Shown here: positions 57,831 through 64,000 of the stretch, in pieces | Numbering within the stretch: the first letter of the stretch is position 1 | How the letters are laid out: every line of letters begins with the position of its first letter | Source of the DNA: CAVUEG01 sp963740525 | Lineage (GTDB): Bacteria > Actinomycetota > Actinomycetes > Propionibacteriales > Nocardioidaceae | DNA: 64,000 nt | Direction: 5' to 3' | Assembly (NCBI GenBank): GCA_963740525.1 | Contig: CAVUEG010000001.1 | Coordinates: 186,001-250,000, forward strand | The notes under the pieces: generated by a model | What the model saw: only the letters and a program-made list of their open reading frames with translations | Database searches by the model: none | Told to the model about the DNA's origin: nothing | Translations under genes and position numbers: made by a program

Positions 57831-58262
57831 ATGCGAATCAGTGAGATCTTGAACGCCAAGCCGAGCCATGACGTGATCACGGTGGCCCCCGGTGCCACCG
57901 TGCGGGAGCTTCTCGCTCTCCTGGCCGACCACAACGTGGGTGCGCTCATCGTGAGCTCGGACGGCGCCGCCGTCGAGGGCATCGTCAGCGAGCGCGACGT
58001 CGTTCGCCAGCTCCACTCCGACCCGGGCGTGCTCGAGGCCCCGGTCTCCCAGATCATGACCGCCGACGTGCACACCTGCTCCCGGTCCAACTCCGTGAAC
58101 GACCTCATGCAGGTGATGACCGAGCGCCGGATCCGCCACGTCCCCGTCGTCGAGGAGGGCCGGCTCACCGGGATCATCAGCATCGGTGACGTCGTGAAGA
58201 GCAGGATGAGCGAGCTGGAGTTCGAGCGGGACCAGCTCGACTCCTACGTGCACCAGACCTGA
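57831..58262 (+). CDS. CBS-domain pair protein
   Basis: A 143-residue stand-alone Bateman module: CBS1 about 8-65 (GALIVSSDGAAVEGIVSERDVVRQL) and CBS2 about 75-130 (RIRHVPVVEEGRLTGIISIGDVV). These bind adenine nucleotides and sense energy state. The downstream epimerase starts two bases later. The partner protein is unknown. Confidence 0.92.
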   Translation: MRISEILNAKPSHDVITVAPGATVRELLALLADHNVGALIVSSDGAAVEGIVSERDVVRQLHSDPGVLEAPVSQIMTADVHTCSRSNSVNDLMQVMTERRIRHVPVVEEGRLTGIISIGDVVKSRMSELEFERDQLDSYVHQT

Positions 58263-58264
58263 CG

Positions 58265-59265
58265 GTGCGCCTGCTCGTTCTCGGTGGCACCGGCTTCGTC
58301 GGGCGCACGGTGGTGACCGAGGCCGTCGACCGCGGATGGTCCGTGACGACGTTCAACCGCGGTCACGGACCCTGGTCGCACCCGGCGGTCGCGCAGCTCC
58401 ACGGTGACCGGACCCGACCCACGACCTCGAGCCGCTCCGTGAGGGCAGCTGGGACTTCGTGGTCGACACCTGGGCGGACGCGCCCCGGGTCGTGCGGGAC
58501 AGCGCCCGAGCTCTGGCCGGTCGGGTCGGGCGCTTCGGCTACATCTCCAGCCGCGCGGTGTACTCGCCACCCACGGGCCTGGGGATGGACGAGTCGTGGC
58601 CGACCGTAGACGCATCGGCAGACGCGGACGAGGCGTCGTACGCGGAGAACAAGCGCGGCGGTGAGCTCGCCGCGCTGGACGCTTTCGGCGACCGGGCACT
58701 CCTGGCCAGGGCCGGGGTGATCCTGGGTCCGTACGACGACATCGGGGTGCTGACGCACTGGCTCCGCCGTGCCGAGCGAGGTGGGGAGGTGCTCGCGCCC
58801 GGACCCCAGGACAAGCCCTTCCGCTTCGTCGACGTACGCGACCTGGCCCGGTGGCTGCTGGACGGGCTCGAGAACGGGCTGGCGGGTCCCTACAACCTGG
58901 TCAACACGGAGGGGCACACCACCTTCGGTTCGTTTCTCGAGGCGTGCGTGGACGTGACCGGGAGCGACGCGGAGCTGGTGTGGGTGCCGCCTCGCGTCGT
59001 CGATGAGTTCGGCCTCGAACGGTTCACGGAGCTGCCCGGCTGGCTGCCCCCGGGGCCGCCCATGGACGGCCTCGTGCACACCGACGTCTCCCGCGCCGTG
59101 GCCACCGGCCTGCGCTGCCGGCCGATGCACGCGACGGTCGCGGACACCTGGGCGTGGCTGCGCGTGGTCGGTGACCCGCCGACCAAGGCCGGCGTCCCTG
59201 CGTTCGGGCTCGACCCCGCCACGGAGCAGGCCGTGATCGAGGCCCACCGTGGCGGCCTCGGCTGA
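58265..59265 (+). pseudogene. NAD-dependent epimerase/dehydratase, frameshifted as read
   Basis: An extended-SDR reductase: LLVLGGTGFVGRTVV (about 4-18) is the Rossmann loop; FGYISSRAVYSPP and SYAENKRGGEL (Tyr-x4-Lys) follow. A single missing base near 58410-58425 (between HGDRT and DLEPLREGSWDF) separates the first 50 codons from the rest. The corrected length (about 333) is normal. Substrate unknown. GTG start. Confidence 0.82.
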
Positions 59266-59345
59266 TCCGGGGTCGACCCCACCCCCGCGATCCGCCTGCC
59301 CCGGCGCCCGGTTGCGGGCACGCAGGCGTGTGGCAGGCTTGCCGC

Positions 59346-59717
59346 ATGACTGAGAAGCCCGAGATCGACTTCCCCGACACGCCTCCCCCGACCGACCTCG
59401 AGGTCACCGACCTCACCGAGGGCGACGGCGCAGAGGCCGAGGCCGGCAAGACCGTCAGCGTCCACTACGTCGGGGTGGCGCACTCCACCGGCGAGGAGTT
59501 CGACGCGTCCTACAACCGCGGGGACCCGCTCCAGTTCCGCCTCGGTGCCGGCCAGGTCATCGCGGGCTGGGACCAGGGCGTGCAGGGCATGAAGATCGGC
59601 GGCCGTCGCCGCCTCGTCATCCCCCCGCACCTGGGTTACGGCGACCGCGGCGCTGGTGGCGTGATCAAGCCCGGCGAGACCCTGATCTTCGTGGTGGACC
59701 TGCTCGACGTCCGCTGA
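59346..59717 (+). CDS. FKBP-type peptidyl-prolyl cis-trans isomerase
   Basis: A 123-residue single FKBP domain: VSVHYVGVAHSTGEEFDASY, GAGQVIAGWDQGVQGMKIGGRR and IPPHLGYGDRGAGG hold the active-site aromatic residues. It has no signal peptide, so it is cytoplasmic. ATG 59346. Confidence 0.93.
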   Translation: MTEKPEIDFPDTPPPTDLEVTDLTEGDGAEAEAGKTVSVHYVGVAHSTGEEFDASYNRGDPLQFRLGAGQVIAGWDQGVQGMKIGGRRRLVIPPHLGYGDRGAGGVIKPGETLIFVVDLLDVR

Positions 59718-59739
59718 CAGGCCGTCCGGACGGCCTGTC
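59716..59739. terminator. Perfect palindrome between converging genes
   Basis: GACAGGCCGTCC followed directly by GGACGGCCTGTC, a perfect 24-base palindrome that starts inside the FKBP stop codon. It lies between the converging FKBP and S4 genes. It could form a hairpin terminator in both directions, but there is no U-run. Confidence 0.5.
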
Positions 59740-59744
59740 GAGTC

Positions 59745-59990
59745 TCACCAGGGCAGGTCGTCCGCCGACGCCTCGTCGGACACCCTCGCCGACAGCGCGC
59801 CGAGGGTGACCACGTCGCCATGGACGAGCTGGCGTCCGCGCCGGGTGTCGACCTCGCCGTTGACCGTGACCAGCCCCTGGGTGACGACCTGCTTGGCGTC
59901 CGCGCCGTTCTCGATCAGGTTGGCCAGCTTGAGGAACTGACCCAGGCGGATCGACTGCTCGCGGATCGGTACGTCCATCGGCTCGCTCAT
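59745..59990 (-). CDS. S4-domain RNA-binding protein (YbcJ-like)
   Basis: An 81-residue protein made of one S4 domain: IRLGQFLKLANLIENGADAKQVV and GLVTVNGEVDTRRGRQLVHGD. Similar small proteins bind RNA with unknown role. It follows the DUF445 gene by 28 bases on the same strand. Confidence 0.9.
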   Translation of the reverse strand: MSEPMDVPIREQSIRLGQFLKLANLIENGADAKQVVTQGLVTVNGEVDTRRGRQLVHGDVVTLGALSARVSDEASADDLPW

Positions 59991-60017
59991 GCGGTGATTC
60001 TCCCCCAGCGCACAGGG

Positions 60018-61289
60018 CTACCCCACCAGCAGGCTGATGGTGTGGATCAGCACGCCCACGAGTCCGCCGACCACCGTGCCGTTGATCCGGATGAACTGCA
60101 GGTCACGGCCCACGTGCAGCTCGATCTTGCGGGCGGCCTCCTTGCCGTCCCAGCGCTCGATCGTGCTGGTGATCACGGTGGTCAGCTCGGCGCCGTACCG
60201 CTCCACGACGAAGACGGCGAGGTCGCTGGCCATCCGGTCGTAGTGCTCCCGTCTCGCGTCGTCGGTGCTCAGACGCCCACCGAAGGCGACCAGCTCCTGC
60301 TGGGCACGGGCCCGGACCGGTCCGTCAGGGTCCTGGAGCGCCTGGAGCAGGGCGCGGCGGAAGGCGTCCCACAGGGACATTCCCGTCGTGATGATCTGCG
60401 GGTGGTCCAGGACGCGTTCCTTGAAGCGCTCGGCGCGCTCCTGGGTCGCCGGGTCCGTGCACAGGTCACGCGCCAGCTGGGCGAGCAGGCTGTCGAGCGC
60501 CTCCCGGGCGCTGTGGTGCGGGTCCGCCTTGATGTCGGCGACCCAGCGCACCGCCTCGAGGTGGATCCTGGCGGTGACGGCCTCGTTGAGGCGCGGGGGT
60601 GACCACCAGGGGGCGCGCTCCCCGACCACGTCGGTGAACGTCTCCGCGTTCTGTGTCAGCCAGCGGTGACCCTCCTCCAGGATCAGGTCGACGACGCCGT
60701 GGTGGGCGTCGTCGCGGACGATCTCCTCGAGCAGGCTCCCGGCGACCGGAGCGATCGGCTCCTCGACGAGCCGCGGGATCAACGCCTCCTCGACCAGGAC
60801 CCGTACGTCCTCGTCGCGCAGCCGCTCCAAGCCCGTGCGGATCAGGCTTGCCACCTCGTCGACGACCTTGCGCGCGTTCGCGGGCTCCGAGACCCACACG
60901 CCCAGGCGCAGGGTCGGGTTCGCGGCCGCCACCCGCTCGCGGATGACCGGCTCCTGGAGGAAGTTGTCGGCCATGAACTCCTCGAGACTCCGGCCGAGCA
61001 TCTCCTTGCGCTGCGGGATCAGCGCCGTGTGCGGCACCGGTATCCCCAGGGGGTGCTTGAAGAGCGCCGTCACCGCGAACCAGTCCGCGATCGCGCCGAC
61101 CATCGACGCCTCGGCACCGGCGTTGACGAAGCCGAGGAAGCCGTCGGTCCCCCGGGTTAGGAGGTAGACGACAGCGGCGAACAGCAGCAGTGACACCGCG
61201 AGGGCGCGCATCCTGCGCAGCCCGCGCCGGCGTACCTGGTCGGCGTCGGTGCCCGTGTCGGCCCGGGAGGTGATCATCGCGGTGCTCAT
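60018..61289 (-). CDS. DUF445 family membrane protein
   Basis: A 423-residue protein: N-terminal transmembrane helix (about 29-46), the AEASMVGAIADWFAVTALF segment (about 58-76) that marks DUF445, a long helical body and a C-terminal transmembrane helix (about 404-420). Function unknown. ATG 61289 is chosen because upstream residues are unlike the family. Confidence 0.9.
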   Translation of the reverse strand: MSTAMITSRADTGTDADQVRRRGLRRMRALAVSLLLFAAVVYLLTRGTDGFLGFVNAGAEASMVGAIADWFAVTALFKHPLGIPVPHTALIPQRKEMLGRSLEEFMADNFLQEPVIRERVAAANPTLRLGVWVSEPANARKVVDEVASLIRTGLERLRDEDVRVLVEEALIPRLVEEPIAPVAGSLLEEIVRDDAHHGVVDLILEEGHRWLTQNAETFTDVVGERAPWWSPPRLNEAVTARIHLEAVRWVADIKADPHHSAREALDSLLAQLARDLCTDPATQERAERFKERVLDHPQIITTGMSLWDAFRRALLQALQDPDGPVRARAQQELVAFGGRLSTDDARREHYDRMASDLAVFVVERYGAELTTVITSTIERWDGKEAARKIELHVGRDLQFIRINGTVVGGLVGVLIHTISLLVG

Positions 61290-61346
61290 GGTGCCCCGAT
61301 TGTGCCCGACCGGCCCTGAGCGTGGGGTGGGCCGCACCCACCGGAC

Positions 61347-62852
61347 TCAGCAGTGCGGAGAGCCGGGCGTGCGCCAGCGCCCGTCGCCGTTGCGCAGGTA
61401 GACCACCCGTCCGCAGACCTCCGCGACCGGCATGTACGCCGTCCTCAGCACGCCGCGGACCTCGCTGGTGAGGCGTCGGTAGGTCCCCTGGTCACGGAGT
61501 ACCACCCACGTCGGCGGCGTCCTCCCCCGCAGGGTCGAGTCGAGCACGTGCATCTCGTGGTCGAGGGTCGCTGCCGGCAGGGCCCAGAGGTAGGGGTAGG
61601 GGGCGGCCAGCCCGGACGCCCGCACGATGTCGGCGCTGCCGAAGAGACTGACGATGGAGTCGCCCGGTCGCGCCGACCGCGCCACGGCGAGCCCGACCGT
61701 CTGGCCCGGGGACCGGACCGGACCGACCGCCGACACCACCACCGAGACGACACCGATGGCGACGACTGCGGCCGTGACTCGCTGGGCTATCCGGTACTCC
61801 GCGATCGCCAGCATGCCCGCAGCGAGCGACATCGGGACCGCCAGCTCGACCAGGTAGTGACTCCAGTAGCCGCCCCCGGCCAGGATCGACGCCGTCGAGA
61901 AGGCCAGCAGGATGATCAGCGCCACGGGCACCGGCCCGCGCAGCCGACGCCGACGTACCGCACGGACCAGCAGCCAGACCAGCACCGGAGTGCCGCTGAC
62001 GGCCAGGCGCAGGAGAAGCATGCCGAACCGGCCGATGGTCGACGCCCGGGACTCTGCGAGGAGCGAGCGCGCGGCCTGGAGCCGGAACGGGTACATCGCG
62101 TAGAACACTCCCCCCGGGCTGGTGCCGTGCCAGAGGGCCCAGGCGGCCACCAACCCCACGGCCGCAACCGCGCCGAGGAGCCCGGAGACGAGCCGCCGAC
62201 GAAGGGCCGCACGGTCGCCCCGTCCGTGCCTGGAGGCGAGCACCCAGACGGCCACGGCGAACACCAGCACCTCTGCCATGTTCTGCTTGATCAGCAGGGC
62301 CGTCGCCCCGCAGGCGCCGGCACCCATCGCCGCCCAGCAGACGACGCCCGGTCTCCGCGCCAACGAACGCAGCGCGAGGGCCACTCCCCAGGCGGTCGCA
62401 GGGGCGGCGAGCAGCTCGCCGTTGACCTCGAAGGACCCCATGAGCGTCGAGGACAGCAACCCGGCCGCCACGACAGCAGACCAGACACCCGCGCGGGCTC
62501 CACCGACCATGCGGCCGGACACCCACACTCCGGCGATGGCGAGCACGACCGCCACGCAGCCGAGCAGTCGCAAGGCGACCAGCCCACCGAGCCGGTCCGC
62601 CAGGCGGAACAGCGTGATGAGCACTGGCGGCCGGTCCACCCAGTAGCTGCCGTACAGGCTCGCCCCCGGCCTCCACTGCTGCCCCACGAGCAGGAACCCG
62701 GCCTCGTCGGGCCCGGCGGGTCGCGTCAGGAGGGGGAGCCGGAGGGCGACCGCGGCCCCTGCGGCGATCGCGACCACCCATGCGTCCTGCAGATGCCGCC
62801 AGCTGGCCGGTCGGGGCGGCGAGCCCGTCGCCGTCGCCAAGGCGTACGTCAC
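61347..62852 (-). CDS. GT39/PMT-like polytopic membrane protein
   Basis: A 501-residue membrane protein with about ten hydrophobic helices. The first extracytoplasmic loop has PAGPDEAGFLLVGQQWRPG (about 45-63), with the acidic pair typical of lipid-linked sugar transferases of the GT-C class (GT39, ArnT-like). It ends in a soluble domain with LRGRTPPTWVVLRDQG. It may add a sugar to an envelope polymer. The acceptor is not known. Confidence 0.75.
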   Translation of the reverse strand: MTYALATATGSPPRPASWRHLQDAWVVAIAAGAAVALRLPLLTRPAGPDEAGFLLVGQQWRPGASLYGSYWVDRPPVLITLFRLADRLGGLVALRLLGCVAVVLAIAGVWVSGRMVGGARAGVWSAVVAAGLLSSTLMGSFEVNGELLAAPATAWGVALALRSLARRPGVVCWAAMGAGACGATALLIKQNMAEVLVFAVAVWVLASRHGRGDRAALRRRLVSGLLGAVAAVGLVAAWALWHGTSPGGVFYAMYPFRLQAARSLLAESRASTIGRFGMLLLRLAVSGTPVLVWLLVRAVRRRRLRGPVPVALIILLAFSTASILAGGGYWSHYLVELAVPMSLAAGMLAIAEYRIAQRVTAAVVAIGVVSVVVSAVGPVRSPGQTVGLAVARSARPGDSIVSLFGSADIVRASGLAAPYPYLWALPAATLDHEMHVLDSTLRGRTPPTWVVLRDQGTYRRLTSEVRGVLRTAYMPVAEVCGRVVYLRNGDGRWRTPGSPHC

Positions 62853-62940
62853 GGCGTACTCCGCGGAGTCGAGACACCACTCACGAACCGATCATGCACC
62901 CGGTCACCTGACCAGAACCTGACCGTTCTCCGGCCCGGCC

Positions 62941-64000
62941 TCAGCCAGCCGGGCGGTGCTCCCGACGGGCAGCCGGGACCAGCAGGGTGGCGGGCACCAG
63001 AACGACCGCGACGACCAGTAGGGCCGGGAGCACGCCGTACCGGTCTCCGAGCGTTCCGAGCAACGGTGGCCCGGCGAGGAACGCGAGGTAGCCGATGGTG
63101 GCCACCACGCTGACCCTCGCCGGGGCGCCGATCGGGTCGTCTGCGGCCGCGCTCATGCCGACCGGGAAGCCGAGGCTGGCGCCCAGGCCCCAGGCCAGGA
63201 TCCCGACCACGACCCAGGCCGGGTGATGGCCCAGGACCACCAGCATGACCCCCGCCACGGCGAGGGCCATCGTGGACCAGAGCACCGCCGTCCGGCCGAA
63301 CCGGTCGAGCAGCGGGGTACCGAGCACCCGGCCGGTGGTCATCGCCGCCACGAACGCCGCGAACCCCAGGGAGCCGGCCCAGCGCGGCACGTCGTACCCG
63401 TCCACCAGCGCCACCGCCAGCCAGTCGTTGGCCACGCCCTCGGTCAGCGCGAGCGTGAGCACCATCAGTCCGATCGCCACCGTGCGCGGCTCGGTCCAGG
63501 CGCTGCGCCGCTGGTGACGGGGGTCGGGCCGGCGAGGACCCGAGGACGAAGGGACCGCGGCGAAGGCACGGACCGCGGCTGCCGGCACCAGCGCCGCCAG
63601 CAGCGCCACGGCGCCCACGTGCAGCTCGATCGGGACCTCGAGGGCAGATCCGGCCGCGCCCAGTCCGGCCGCGGCGACGGTTCCGACGGAGAAGGCGGCA
63701 TGGAACCGCGGCATGATCGACCGGTCCAGGCGCCTCTCGACCTCGGCTCCCTCGACGTTCATCGCGACGTCCCAGACCCCGGTGCCCACGCCGTAGCAGA
63801 AGAGCCCGACCGCGCAGAGCCCCACCGAGCCCACCGCGTCGACTCCGACGGAGGCGACGACGAGTCCTGCGGCCGCCACCACCGACGCCACGACCACCGT
63901 GCGGGCCGGACCCCAACGGCCGACGGCCCGCCCGGCACTCGGCAGCCCCAGCACGGCTCCCAACGAGAGAGCCAGCAGGAGACGCCCCAGCTCCCCGGGT
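62941..64000 (-). CDS. MFS transporter (5' end outside the window)
   Basis: The last 353 codons or so of a major facilitator superfamily protein with about eleven hydrophobic helices visible; the gene continues past the right edge. Typical segments are GTGVWDVAMNVEGAEVERRL and RFGRTAVLWSTMALA (loop between helices). Substrate unknown. The sequence resembles the Fucose/FucP-like or YbjJ subfamily by the DVAMN motif. The frame is open to the edge. Confidence 0.85.
   Translation of the reverse strand, partial: PGELGRLLLALSLGAVLGLPSAGRAVGRWGPARTVVVASVVAAAGLVVASVGVDAVGSVGLCAVGLFCYGVGTGVWDVAMNVEGAEVERRLDRSIMPRFHAAFSVGTVAAAGLGAAGSALEVPIELHVGAVALLAALVPAAAVRAFAAVPSSSGPRRPDPRHQRRSAWTEPRTVAIGLMVLTLALTEGVANDWLAVALVDGYDVPRWAGSLGFAAFVAAMTTGRVLGTPLLDRFGRTAVLWSTMALAVAGVMLVVLGHHPAWVVVGILAWGLGASLGFPVGMSAAADDPIGAPARVSVVATIGYLAFLAGPPLLGTLGDRYGVLPALLVVAVVLVPATLLVPAARREHRPAG

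Overview
The window is a chromosomal segment of a high-GC actinobacterium, most likely a Nocardioides-like member of Nocardioidaceae. The evidence is the conserved argS-lysA-hom-thrC-thrB-rho-rpmE-prfA-prmC-sua5-wecA-atp-murA gene order shared with mycobacteria, and actinobacterial markers: WhiB1, SigR/RsrA, a UsfX-type RsbW with SigF, the trifunctional 2-oxoglutarate enzyme Kgd, Ni-superoxide dismutase with its protease, LCP proteins and the 24-residue ribosomal protein bL37. No plasmid, phage, insertion sequence or CRISPR array is visible. The genes are housekeeping and regulatory.

Layout. 1-27 kb is almost entirely minus strand. Read right to left it gives a stand-alone receiver protein, argS, lysA, hom, thrC, thrB and rho; then a four-gene insertion (response regulator, HEAT-repeat protein, processive glycosyltransferase, CHASE3-type histidine kinase); then rpmE, prfA, prmC, sua5, wecA-like, two small membrane proteins, atpBEFHAGDC, a DUF2550 protein, a cobalamin adenosyltransferase and the start of murA. 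A tRNA-Arg(CCG) lies divergently beside the receiver gene and argS. 27-36 kb holds a secreted choice-of-anchor P type protein, an LCP/lipoprotein pair, kgd with a small DUF6104-like gene, and two oxidoreductases. 36-46 kb has malic enzyme, sodX/sodN, rsbW/sigF, whiB1/pdtaS, a DUF2785 protein, a ThDP enzyme, a GNAT, a thioesterase and bL37. 46-51 kb has sigR/rsrA, a hydrolase, a SRAP protein, a degenerate GGDEF-like protein and a sigma/anti-sigma/membrane fusion. 51-64 kb has a T-box-controlled archaeal-type AspRS, DoxX, aroA-rsgA, hisN, a CBS protein, an epimerase, FKBP, an S4 protein, DUF445, a membrane glycosyltransferase-like protein and a partial MFS transporter.

Regulation visible in sequence: a translational T-box leader with Asp specifier GAC and a ribosome-binding-site sequestering hairpin before aspS; a perfect SigR-type promoter (GGGAAT-N18-GTT) upstream of sigR with a possible longer SigR isoform; a near-consensus CRP site upstream of whiB1; a strong hairpin between atpD and atpC; and several terminators.

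Sequence quality: many frameshifts, often in homopolymers, break rho, thrB, thrC and hom in a dense cluster (18.8-23.5 kb), and single ones affect kgd, the SRAP gene, the GGDEF-like gene, the sigma fusion and an epimerase. Since rho and kgd are unlikely to be dead, these are most probably consensus errors, and the genes are annotated over their full inferred spans.
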